From: Candidatus Thorarchaeota archaeon
Lineage (GTDB): Archaea; Asgardarchaeota; Thorarchaeia; Thorarchaeales; Thorarchaeaceae
Assembly (NCBI GenBank): GCA_016933575.1
Contig: JAFGAR010000028.1
Coordinates: 92,530-156,529, forward strand
DNA length: 64,000 bases
Reading direction: 5' to 3'
Part shown: piece after piece, positions 36,679-44,356 of the stretch
How the letters are laid out: the number at the start of each line of letters is the position of its first letter
Position numbering within the stretch: the first letter of the stretch is position 1
The notes under the pieces: model-generated
The model's input: only the letters and a program-made list of their open reading frames with translations
Told to the model about the DNA's origin: nothing
Databases searched by the model: none
Translations under genes and position numbers: made by a program

Positions 36679-37974
36679 CTATGGAAATATCCGACTCACA
36701 GTTCTAGGGAATGGGATACAATCCCTGATGTGTTCAAGATTCAACATCCAAGTAATTAATCGGTCCATTCCAACCCCAAATCCTGAATGCTGAACACTGC
36801 CATATCTACGGATATCAATATACCATTTGTACTTCTCAGGATCATCACCAATTCTATTTAGATTATCAATGATTAACTGAGCATCAGTTTCACGTTCGCT
36901 TCCGCCAATTACTTCACCAAATCCGCGAGGACCAAGAAGATCACTGTTCTTGTATGTTCTAGGATCTTCAGGATTGTCCTTCATATAGAATGATTTGATC
37001 TCCTTGGGATAGTATTCGACAAATAGAAAGTTATCACTCTCTTTTGTAAGGAATTCCTCAGCTTCGCTACGAATATCATCGCCCCATTTAATTTCAATAC
37101 CACCCTTCTGACAGGTCTCTATAGCTTCCGAATAGGTCATTCGGTCAAACGGTGGATTTACTGCAAGCAAACGTTTTGGATCGACTTTGAGCTCTGCTAG
37201 TTCGTACTTTCTGTTATTCGCCACAGAATGGCACATGTAACTTACAAGTTCCTCTTGTCGTTTCAGATTGCATTCATGGTCGCACCATGCTTCTTCAACC
37301 TCCAGATGCCAGAATTCAGTGAGATGTTTTCTGGTTCTGGATTTTTCAGCTCGAAATGATGGAGCTAGTATGAAGACTTTCTCCATGGCGAATAGCTGTG
37401 GTTCGAGATGCATTTGACTGGTCTGAGTCAAGTAGACTTTCTTTCCAAAATACTCCACCTCAAAGAGCTCCGCACCTTCTTCACCCATTGTTGACACGAA
37501 CATTGGAGAAGTTGTTTCATAGAATCCCTGGCCGCGAAGATATTCACGAGCTGAATTGAACACTTCATCCCTGACCTTCAAGATATTGGTGAGCGATCTG
37601 GAACGCATCCATAAGTGGCGATTATCATTCAGGAATTCGATGCTCTGGTCTTCAGTGATCGGGAAATCTTCTGCGAAATGAAGCACATTAAAGTCCTCGA
37701 CCTGTACTTCATAACCACCTTCCGCTCGCTCGTCAGCCTTCACTATACCAGCGATTGTAACAAGGCTTTCTATTAGCATCTTCTCTGCATCAGCATATTG
37801 CTCGTCCCTGACTGCAGCCTTTTTAATGACCGTTTGGACAACACCTGAAGGATCTCTAAGGAGAACGAAGACCATCTTCTTCTGTTTGCGAATTCGATGG
37901 ACCCATCCTCGAAGATGGACCTTCTGTCCATCGTATCCACCTTCAAGTACGTCACGTACGTGAATATAGCTCAC
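36679..37974 (-). CDS. asnS: Asparaginyl-tRNA synthetase
   Basis: GTG 37974 is chosen because GGTGAT (37978-37983) lies just upstream; two earlier in-frame GTG codons (37986, 37983) are alternatives. The 431-residue class IIb synthetase charges tRNA-Asn. An N-terminal OB fold (VHLRGWVHRIRKQKKMVFVLLRD) binds the anticodon. Motif 2 is FRAEKSRTRKHLTEFWHLEVE, where HLTEF is the AsnRS-type form, and motif 3 is GFGVGMDRLITWML. QTSQMHLEPQL also favours Asn over Asp. The length is typical of archaeal AsnRS. The gene stands alone on the minus strand. Confidence 0.92.
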   Translation of the reverse strand: MSYIHVRDVLEGGYDGQKVHLRGWVHRIRKQKKMVFVLLRDPSGVVQTVIKKAAVRDEQYADAEKMLIESLVTIAGIVKADERAEGGYEVQVEDFNVLHFAEDFPITEDQSIEFLNDNRHLWMRSRSLTNILKVRDEVFNSAREYLRGQGFYETTSPMFVSTMGEEGAELFEVEYFGKKVYLTQTSQMHLEPQLFAMEKVFILAPSFRAEKSRTRKHLTEFWHLEVEEAWCDHECNLKRQEELVSYMCHSVANNRKYELAELKVDPKRLLAVNPPFDRMTYSEAIETCQKGGIEIKWGDDIRSEAEEFLTKESDNFLFVEYYPKEIKSFYMKDNPEDPRTYKNSDLLGPRGFGEVIGGSERETDAQLIIDNLNRIGDDPEKYKWYIDIRRYGSVQHSGFGVGMDRLITWMLNLEHIRDCIPFPRTVSRIFP

Positions 37975-38074
37975 TTTAATCACCACAAGTTTTGGTTAGA
38001 CCTATTGGAGCCTAACGTCTATGCCCGCTAGTCTTGAGATAAAAGGGTGACGGCCATTATAGGCCATCACAGAT

Positions 38075-39991
38075 TTACCTGTATCTTACAAACCAGATGA
38101 TCGCAATAAGAACAATTGCACCAACTGCAATCAATCCGATAGAGAACATATATCGAGCTACTGTCGATTGGGTCACTGTCACAGTGACTGTAGATTCAGC
38201 GCTGTTGCCTCCAATGTCATAGACACGAAGCGTGACAGTATGTGTCCCTTCTAACATTCCCGAGAAATCAAACTCGATTATGTCAGAGACCCAGTCTATC
38301 GCATTGCCTACAACACCATCTACTATGATAGTATAGTAATCTTTGAAATCATCTACCGCAGTCCAGTTCTTGATACTCACAATATCTCCTTGAGCATAGA
38401 TGATATTTCCAGGTGAGTAGGTAATGACTGGAGGTGTAGTATCAGCCTTCACAGTCACTAAGACACTACTCATTGCAATATTGTTGCTAGTGTCATTCAC
38501 ATAGATTGTGAAATTATGAATACCAATAGCTAGGCCATTCAGACTGATTGAAATAATCGGTTCAATTGGATCAATGCTACCGGAGGCATATGTCTCATTG
38601 TTATCAGTTATATTGTACTTACTGGGGTAGTCATCAATAACTGTCCAACTTAGAGTGTATCCAGTTTCTGAGAAGAAGAACTCAACGGGATCAGGACTCT
38701 CGATGACTGGTGTAATATTCTCATATAATCTAAGTGAAACAACATCTTCAGCGAAATTGTTATTTTGGTCATAAGCAACCAGCTTGATCTCATAAACACC
38801 AATGATGAATTTTGGAAATGCAGCACTAACATTGTATACATAGTCATACGTTGAATTGACCCACGAAACTGTCACATTGAGTACATCATCAACATAGACC
38901 TTGATAGTTGCAGGATATTCATCTTCAAGATGCCAAGTGATTGTGACATTCTCTGAAGTAATGAGTACGTCTTGGTCGACAGGACCTGTAATCACTGGAT
39001 TTCGGAGGTCACTAGATACAGAAGTCAGATTGTAATAATAGTCGCCAAGACCCACTGGCTGTCCGCCATATGTGATTGTCCAGTTGATAAAAGCAACGGG
39101 TAGATCTACGAATAAAACAGTCCCATTACTGCCTGTAGTCTTTGTATCAATGATTGTTCCATTCTTATACATGACTTGAATCTGAGCACCTACGAGCGGT
39201 TCAAAACTTGTTTCATAGTATGTAAAGACTTCAAGGTCATAATAGTCAGGATTCCCTGTTAGAGGTCCAATACTCTGGTAGACCAGTTGTTGTGTGCTAT
39301 TTGCCTCAAGTAAGCCCCAATCGAGGAGATAGCCTTTGTAGTAGGGGTCATCTAGGACAGATAATCGCCAAATATAATCACCATCAGGAATATCAGAGAA
39401 ATCAGCATTGCCATCAACAACCTCAACTTGAGCCCATATCGAGTCATTGGAACTGTAATGAATTGAGAAGTTGAGATTATTTGCAGGATTGAACTCAATA
39501 TCTGTGATAGTTGCATTCAGATCATCTTGGTCATTATCCCAGTCAATGTTTCCGAACAAGATATTCAAGTTGGCCTCGGGACCATTGGATACTATCTGAC
39601 CAGTTTTATCTGGAGTAATAGGGTCTGAAGCGTGAGAAACATTCCATTTGTAGGTTCCAATAGGGAGATTGTAGAAGTATGCGAACCCATTTCCATCAGT
39701 GTATTCCTCATCCTCAAGAGCCATTGTTGATGCATTGAAGAGACGGACCCATGCGTTGTTTAGAGGATTTGTACCATTAAGGACCCTGAATTCAAAATCG
39801 TCATCATTGAAAGCTTGTAACGCATTGAAAACGCGCACATTAACAACGTAAGCTGTTGTTGATGGAGCGTAGGGTGTGTCGACTAGAGATATAGTTGTCA
39901 CCGGACTGCTATTGAAAGCAATCGGAATGACTGCACCGGCTATGAAAAACGCCGTGAATAGTAATGCAAATGCTCTATGTGATTTGCTCAT
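38075..39991 (-). CDS. Secreted, membrane-anchored surface protein with Ig-like repeats
   Basis: A 638-residue protein with a signal peptide (basic MSKSHR, hydrophobic 8-28), many N-x-S/T sequons (NDSIW, NVTVSW, NNETYA) and a C-terminal anchor helix (about 613-634) ending in FVRYR. At least five beta-sandwich units are visible. Two early ones resemble prealbumin-like or carboxypeptidase-regulatory folds (YTDGNGFAYFYNLPIGTYKW, TTGSNGTVLFVDLPVAFINW). Later ones are Ig/cadherin-like repeats around repeated phrases such as PPVITYSPG, TWHLEDEYPAT and SWTVIDDYPSK. It would sit on the cell surface as a stalk or adhesin. A leader hairpin (40018-40040) lies in its mRNA. Confidence 0.85.
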   Translation of the reverse strand: MSKSHRAFALLFTAFFIAGAVIPIAFNSSPVTTISLVDTPYAPSTTAYVVNVRVFNALQAFNDDDFEFRVLNGTNPLNNAWVRLFNASTMALEDEEYTDGNGFAYFYNLPIGTYKWNVSHASDPITPDKTGQIVSNGPEANLNILFGNIDWDNDQDDLNATITDIEFNPANNLNFSIHYSSNDSIWAQVEVVDGNADFSDIPDGDYIWRLSVLDDPYYKGYLLDWGLLEANSTQQLVYQSIGPLTGNPDYYDLEVFTYYETSFEPLVGAQIQVMYKNGTIIDTKTTGSNGTVLFVDLPVAFINWTITYGGQPVGLGDYYYNLTSVSSDLRNPVITGPVDQDVLITSENVTITWHLEDEYPATIKVYVDDVLNVTVSWVNSTYDYVYNVSAAFPKFIIGVYEIKLVAYDQNNNFAEDVVSLRLYENITPVIESPDPVEFFFSETGYTLSWTVIDDYPSKYNITDNNETYASGSIDPIEPIISISLNGLAIGIHNFTIYVNDTSNNIAMSSVLVTVKADTTPPVITYSPGNIIYAQGDIVSIKNWTAVDDFKDYYTIIVDGVVGNAIDWVSDIIEFDFSGMLEGTHTVTLRVYDIGGNSAESTVTVTVTQSTVARYMFSIGLIAVGAIVLIAIIWFVRYR

Positions 39992-40017
39992 TCAAGTTCA
40001 CTCTCGATAGGGGCTGA

Positions 40018-40079
40018 AGATGGCAAATCCAATGCCATCTAACGCTTGGCGGCGTCGAACTAGAATGCAGCATAAAAGG
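40018..40079 (-). promoter_or_regulatory. TATA box and leader hairpin of the surface protein gene
   Basis: On the minus strand CCTTTTATG (40071-40079) is a TATA-like box placing initiation near 40048. AGATGGCA (40018-40025) and TGCCATCT (40033-40040) are perfect 8-bp inverted copies with a 7-base loop, near the mRNA 5' end and about 27 bases before the ATG. It could stabilise the message or act as an operator. Confidence 0.5.
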
Positions 40080-40130
40080 CTTACCCTAGTTCCAGCAGTG
40101 CACCAGTTTGCCGTGATTTATGCATAACTT

Positions 40131-40319
40131 CTAAGATGACCTTGTCTGTCGTCCCATTCTGTATAGACCAAGGAGATTCAGAACCAAAGCCATACCAGTT
40201 AAGACACCTATAATGAAATCAAGAATCTGAACATCAGCAACAAGGAATCTATCAGCTAAGATGGCAATCGCTAAACAAATTCCGCCAATTGGAATTAACC
40301 ATTCATCTTTTAGTAACAT
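40131..40319 (-). CDS. Small two-helix membrane protein
   Basis: ATG 40319 follows AGGAG (forward CTCCT, 40328-40332) by eight bases, giving 62 residues; an upstream in-frame ATG at 40355 has no such support. Hydrophobic helices at about 8-24 and 30-52 end in a basic tail (YRMGRQTRSS). It sits alone between the surface protein and hydrolase genes. Function unknown. Confidence 0.6.
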   Translation of the reverse strand: MLLKDEWLIPIGGICLAIAILADRFLVADVQILDFIIGVLTGMALVLNLLGLYRMGRQTRSS

Positions 40320-40438
40320 CAGTAGTTCTCCTAGAATGAATCTCTTGAATACCAATGATAACCTTACGTTCTAAGCCAAATTGGCAATCATACTAGGACG
40401 ACGGAATTGCATCGTTTGCAAGAGAGGATAGTCTAGGT

Positions 40439-41275
40439 CTATAGATGATTCTCAATCCACTGGAATATATCACCGAGAAACTCATCCCCTCCAGGTTCTT
40501 CAAATGGCTCGTGATACAAACCAGGGTAGAATTTCCAAGTCTTGTCCTCAGAATTAATGTTATCAAAGAATTCTTTGTTTTTGTCAGGAATTAGAATCAT
40601 ATCATCTCCAGTCTGTTGAACCAACACGGGCAGTTTTATTCGATTTGCAGATTCAAACAGTCTCTTACTTGCTTTGAGTCCTTCAATTGCATACCGAGGC
40701 GTCGCTTTGTCAAATCTTAGTGGATCTTCTTTGTTTCTTTGAACAACATCCTGATTTCTTGAGATGAGATCTATCTTCAATCCATTATCAATGTAGGTCT
40801 TGACATTGATTTTTGATAGCAAGGTGCCAATCATTCTAGTTGCCTTCCCAACTTCAAGTCTCTCAGACACTGCTGGGCATGGCATAATTAAACCATCAAT
40901 TGGTGCATTTGGATATTCAAGAATATAGCATCCAATGAAGACACCACCAAGAGAATGTCCATACATGAACATCTTTTCATCAGGATGAGCCTCTTTGATT
41001 TCGTCAACTAGAACTTTCATATCTTCAAGATGCTCATTGAAACTCTCAATATGGCCCTTGCGACCCGGGTATGTACCAAATCCCCTCATATCCGGAGCAT
41101 AGAATAGAAATCCTTTCGATGCAAATTGCTCTGCAACAAAAGAAAGCAAGCCACTATGTGAACCAAGGCCATGAAATCCTAGAACTACAGCACGTGGTTC
41201 TCCTTCGGGTTTCCACACCCTAAGCAGCATGATTGTCCCATCATATCCTGAATAATGCTCTTCTTCACCTGACAT
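40439..41275 (-). CDS. Monoacylglycerol lipase-like alpha/beta hydrolase
   Basis: A 278-residue serine hydrolase of the monoglyceride lipase/lysophospholipase group. GFHGLGSH (33-40) forms the oxyanion strand, the nucleophile elbow is GHSLGG with Ser108, the acid is in QTGDDMILIPD and the histidine in GLYHEPFEE. The PDMRGFG segment (61-67) is typical of this group. No signal peptide. It would release fatty acids from monoacylglycerols or lysolipids, feeding the acyl-CoA synthetase encoded elsewhere in the window. It starts near the retropepsin-like gene's end, 64 bases away on the same strand. Confidence 0.88.
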   Translation of the reverse strand: MSGEEEHYSGYDGTIMLLRVWKPEGEPRAVVLGFHGLGSHSGLLSFVAEQFASKGFLFYAPDMRGFGTYPGRKGHIESFNEHLEDMKVLVDEIKEAHPDEKMFMYGHSLGGVFIGCYILEYPNAPIDGLIMPCPAVSERLEVGKATRMIGTLLSKINVKTYIDNGLKIDLISRNQDVVQRNKEDPLRFDKATPRYAIEGLKASKRLFESANRIKLPVLVQQTGDDMILIPDKNKEFFDNINSEDKTWKFYPGLYHEPFEEPGGDEFLGDIFQWIENHL

Positions 41276-41339
41276 TTATTCCACACAGCACACACAGAAT
41301 ATGCAAAATTACCTATTTGTCTTCCGAAGTTCCCAAATA

Positions 41340-42158
41340 TCAACTGGTGAGTAATGCAAATTGCATTCGAGGGTAATCAATAATAATTTCAAGACTCTTT
41401 AAGAAATCAAATCCAATGATTCCATTCTCAATGAGATTACCCTTTGGTGAAACTCTACTGAGATCTATGACTGTTGCAGTAGATTTTTCCAGTCTTTGAG
41501 AACCAATAGATATGGAATCAAGCGAAGCTATTTTTAGTTCAACATCACCACCAAGACCTCGAGCAATTCCATTGATTGGTTCTGCACTGGCACCAATATT
41601 TGTGGCAAAATCTGGTGTAAGCACTGTATTTCCTGCCCCAGTATCAAGAACAAAATCAAAAGGTCCACATCCGTTAACTACGACAGGAACTCCAATCAAA
41701 TGTGAGTCTTTGATATACTCAAAGGGACTCCAGATAATGGAATCAGTTGAATCATTATCAGAGAAGCGATCCTTATCGATGCAAAGTTTCTTCCGTGAGT
41801 AATTCAAAGACAATATGCAGTGTTTAAGCGTTGAATGACCAATCACACCATCGCGCTTTCCAGCTCCTTGTAACATAGCATTAAGATCCAAGACATAGAC
41901 TTCATCTTCATTGAATGTGAGAGGACCTATACCAATTGTAGCTATCGCATATTCAGTAGGTATCCCGCTTCCGAGACCTCTTGCATCGGATTGTTCCCTC
42001 TTATAGGTAGATATCCCCAATTTTTCAGCTAATGACTTGGTGAGAGTTGTTGTAGAAGCTCCTGTATCAAAAACAAATTGAAAAGGACCATATCCATTGA
42101 CATGGACTGGTATTTTCACAAGGCGAGTACCAGATTCAATTTCAAACTCAATATCCAT
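41340..42158 (-). CDS. Tandem retropepsin-like aspartic protease
   Basis: ATG 42158 is chosen: GAAGGCGAT directly precedes it and the upstream arsM stop lies ten bases before. The 272-residue soluble protein is two copies of one fold. Copy 1 has VNGYGPFQFVFDTGAS (Asp31) and copy 2 VNGCGPFDFVLDTGAG (Asp172). Each is followed by ARGLG (59-63; 199-203) and by a matching close (GVIGHSTLKHCILSL, GIIGFDFLKSLEIII). Two DTGA loops in one chain give the complete dyad that retropepsins form by dimerising, so a pepsin-like two-lobed monomer is inferred. No signal peptide, so it is probably cytosolic. Substrate unknown; coupling to arsM is notable. Confidence 0.85.
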   Translation of the reverse strand: MDIEFEIESGTRLVKIPVHVNGYGPFQFVFDTGASTTTLTKSLAEKLGISTYKREQSDARGLGSGIPTEYAIATIGIGPLTFNEDEVYVLDLNAMLQGAGKRDGVIGHSTLKHCILSLNYSRKKLCIDKDRFSDNDSTDSIIWSPFEYIKDSHLIGVPVVVNGCGPFDFVLDTGAGNTVLTPDFATNIGASAEPINGIARGLGGDVELKIASLDSISIGSQRLEKSTATVIDLSRVSPKGNLIENGIIGFDFLKSLEIIIDYPRMQFALLTS

Positions 42159-42168
42159 AGTATCGCCT

Positions 42169-42969
42169 TCAGAAATCAGGTTTTCGGCCATACACGTAGG
42201 CACTATAGGCTCCGTACATACTTGAACCAGCCTTTCCAGCTATTTTGACATCTACGAATCCAACATCTTTCATATGTTGAAGATATTCATCATCAAGTAT
42301 AGCTCCACCAATACAACCTGTATATGTTACAACTTCGTCTTGGATTTCTTTTGACAATGGTCGTGATAGAACGATATCAGAAACCATCATTCTACCACCG
42401 GCTCGCAAAACTCTGAAAGCCTCGTGAAACACTTTACTCTTATCTGGAGCCAAATTGATGACACAATTACTGATAACAACATCAACAGAACTATCATCTA
42501 GAGGGAGATCCTCGATATCTCCATAACGAAACTCTACGTTTTCGATGCCGAGCTCTTCAGCATTCTTCTTAGCCTTGTTTATCATTGCAGGAGTCATATC
42601 AACACCAATTACTCTCCCGGTAGTACCCACTTTACTACTAGCGACGAACATATCGAGACCTGCGCCACTACCTAAATCAAGTACGATCTCCCCCTCCTTT
42701 AGGCTTGCAAGCGCTACAGGATTTCCACACCCTGCAAAAGACTCTGTTGTTGAAATCGGCATTCCATGAGTATCATAGCCAAGTGCTTGAGCAAGATCAA
42801 TGCGCGTGACCTTCCTAGAGGAGGACTCACCGCAGCAACTTGATGATCTCTTAATATCAGGTTCGCAGCCACAACTTACATCGAGGTCTGCAACCTGAGT
42901 GTACGCTTTCCGAACTTCTTCCTTAATTTCATCAGGTTTCATATCACTAATTTTTTTCATGTCTGTCAT
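42169..42969 (-). CDS. arsM: Arsenite S-adenosylmethionine methyltransferase
   Basis: A 266-residue ArsM-type enzyme that would methylate As(III) with SAM. Residues 97-104 (LDLGSGAG) form the SAM-binding motif I. ArsM cysteine markers are present: GCGNP (Cys81), ISNCVINL (Cys169) and TGCIGGA (Cys219). An N-terminal cysteine cluster (CGC at 33-35, CC at 45-46) may help capture the metalloid. ATG 42969 follows GGTGGT. It is divergent from a cysteine-rich PadR regulator whose operator lies 155 bases upstream, and coupled to the aspartic protease gene. Arsenic detoxification is the likely role. Confidence 0.9.
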   Translation of the reverse strand: MTDMKKISDMKPDEIKEEVRKAYTQVADLDVSCGCEPDIKRSSSCCGESSSRKVTRIDLAQALGYDTHGMPISTTESFAGCGNPVALASLKEGEIVLDLGSGAGLDMFVASSKVGTTGRVIGVDMTPAMINKAKKNAEELGIENVEFRYGDIEDLPLDDSSVDVVISNCVINLAPDKSKVFHEAFRVLRAGGRMMVSDIVLSRPLSKEIQDEVVTYTGCIGGAILDDEYLQHMKDVGFVDVKIAGKAGSSMYGAYSAYVYGRKPDF

Positions 42970-43123
42970 ACAACCACCGTCTTCGAGGGATTCCTATTCG
43001 ATAGATCTTCGACGCAATAGGATGCTGATTCATATGAATTATCAGTTCTCTTACAATCGTTAAGAAATCGTCTTGATTTGCAGGATTTCATTTTCTTATC
43101 ATTGTCCATTCAATCACCAACCA

Positions 43124-43183
43124 TATTGGACATCCAATATTGGACATCCGATATATAAATTTAAATGTATCGGACATCCAATA
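43124..43183. promoter_or_regulatory. Three-copy operator flanking the padR TATA box
   Basis: A 16-base near-palindrome occurs three times: TATTGGACATCCAATA (43124-43139), TATTGGACATCCGATA (43138-43153) and TATCGGACATCCAATA (43168-43183). Each has TTGGA and TCCAA arms about CA. Copies 2 and 3 flank ATATATAAATTT (43151-43162), the TATA box of the PadR gene, whose ATG follows at 43191. Copies 1 and 2 overlap by two bases. Occupation would block TBP. Autorepression is the obvious model, with arsM perhaps controlled from the same sites. Confidence 0.8.
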
Positions 43184-43190
43184 CATCAAT

Positions 43191-43568
43191 ATGAGAGGTC
43201 CCGCTAAATCAGAACCGTGCTGTCCACCAGATTGCTGTGATATGAGAGGACTTCTAACCTTCCAAATTCTCTGGGAGCTTGAACAAGAGGAATTAAATGG
43301 GCAGCAGATTGCGGATAAAATTGCCAAGAGAAGAGGTATCAAACCGACGCCAGGCACAATTTATCCCGCGCTGAAAGAGTTGAAAGAGGGAGGGCTTATC
43401 AGCGGCAGAAAAGAAGGAAGGCAGATTTTGTACAGTCTAACATCTGAAGGTAAAAAAGGATTGGAGCAAGCTTCGGTTTATTTTCATCAAGCCTTTGGTG
43501 ATATTGCAGAAGATGTCAAGGTTAAGGTCAAGGTCATCGTAATTGATGATGATGATTGTAGATGTTGA
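43191..43568 (+). CDS. PadR-family transcriptional regulator, cysteine-rich
   Basis: ATG 43191 is chosen because upstream codons would run through the operator and TATA box. The 125-residue protein has the PadR winged helix: MRGLLTFQILWEL, LNGQQIADKIAKRRG and the recognition-helix and wing PGTIYPALKELKEGGLISGRKEGRQILYSLT. Unusual extras are CCPPDCC near the N-terminus (Cys10, 11, 15, 16) and a C-terminal acidic DDDDCRC tail (Cys123, 125). Paired cysteines could bind As(III) or another soft metal and trigger release from DNA. It is divergent from arsM, supporting an arsenic sensor. The extended C-terminal helical domain of larger PadR proteins is short here. Confidence 0.85.
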   Translation: MRGPAKSEPCCPPDCCDMRGLLTFQILWELEQEELNGQQIADKIAKRRGIKPTPGTIYPALKELKEGGLISGRKEGRQILYSLTSEGKKGLEQASVYFHQAFGDIAEDVKVKVKVIVIDDDDCRC

Positions 43569-43610
43569 TAACAATCGTTATGCATATTATTCCTTAAATT
43601 TAAAAGACGA

Positions 43611-43649
43611 TTTATATACTAAATCTTGTTCCTTATATACTATATAAGG
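43611..43649 (+). promoter_or_regulatory. tbp promoter with tandem and palindromic TATA elements
   Basis: TTTATATA (43611-43618) is a good TATA box that would set the start near 43640. Immediately downstream lies CCTTATATACTATATAAGG (43631-43649), two perfect inverted 9-base arms around one base, each a TATA-like element. The second site lies too close to the ATG (43677) to leave a leader with the GGAG site (43664-43667), so it may be a TBP-binding autoregulatory site. Confidence 0.6.
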
Positions 43650-43676
43650 CCAGAGAACAGGCAGGAGTATGAGCAG

Positions 43677-44285
43677 ATGCCACGTCCAGATCCAATAACG
43701 AAAATCGAGAACGTTGTCGCCTCGGTCATTTTAAACCAGCGACTGGACCTCGATGAGATAGCAGCTACAATGCCTAATGTTGAATTCGACCCGGAACAAT
43801 TCCCAGGTCTTGTCTATCGACTAAAGAAACCCAAGACAGCTACGCTCATCTTTAACTCAGGAAAAATGGTCTGCACTGGAGCGAAATCTGAGAAGGAATC
43901 AAAACGTGCAGTGCATAAAATTGTCAAGAACATCAAAGAAGCAGGTATTGAAATAACTGGTAAACCAATCATTGTTGTCCAAAACATTGTAGCCAGCGCA
44001 AGCCTTGGGGCAGAGCTCAATCTTGAACTCGCTGCAATGAAGTTGGAAAATACGCTCTACGAGCCAGAGCAGTTCCCAGGCTTGATATACAGAATGAGAG
44101 ACCCCAAGGTCGTTATCCTTTTGTTTGGATCTGGTAAACTTGTTATTACTGGAGCAAAGTTTGAACCGCAAATTGACGAAGCAGCTTTGAAGGTCATGGA
44201 CCGTCTACTTGAGCTTGGAGTCATGAGGATTCCTGAAGGAGAAGACTGGGGTCAAGCAGTAACCGAAGTTGATGATGAATGGTAA
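43677..44285 (+). CDS. tbp: TATA-box binding protein
   Basis: A 202-residue TBP starting at ATG 43677, nine bases after GGAG. It recognises archaeal promoters and recruits TFB and RNA polymerase. The two direct repeats of the saddle are obvious: IENVVASVILNQRLDLDEIA with PEQFPGLVYRL, and VQNIVASASLGAELNLELAA with PEQFPGLIYRM. Each is followed by the F-x-SGKxVxTGAK motif (NSGKMVCTGAK, GSGKLVITGAK). The acidic tail (EGEDWGQAVTEVDDEW) is typical of archaeal TBPs. It follows the PadR gene by 108 bases with its own promoter. Asgard genomes may carry several TBPs; whether this is the only one cannot be known here. Confidence 0.97.
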   Translation: MPRPDPITKIENVVASVILNQRLDLDEIAATMPNVEFDPEQFPGLVYRLKKPKTATLIFNSGKMVCTGAKSEKESKRAVHKIVKNIKEAGIEITGKPIIVVQNIVASASLGAELNLELAAMKLENTLYEPEQFPGLIYRMRDPKVVILLFGSGKLVITGAKFEPQIDEAALKVMDRLLELGVMRIPEGEDWGQAVTEVDDEW

Positions 44286-44356
44286 ACTAAAAAGGTTCTC
44301 AAGACTCGATATTTGGGAACCATCACTTGTTTTACCTAATGTGTCTTTGAAACCAT

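Noticed and set aside
40041..40070. GC-rich patch upstream of the surface protein considered as part of a tRNA
   Set aside because: No cloverleaf, T-loop GTTC motif in place, or acceptor stem could be drawn.
43124..43183. Three repeats considered as a tiny CRISPR array
   Set aside because: Copies overlap or are spaced 14 and 30 bases apart, are palindromic and bracket a TATA box, which is operator architecture.
43140..43190. Longer PadR start at TTG 43140
   Set aside because: It would encode residues through the operator and TATA box; ATG 43191 fits the family start.
44294..44321. Weak stem GGTTC/GAACC after tbp as a terminator
   Set aside because: Only five pairs with a long loop and no clean T-run directly after; kept out for lack of support.
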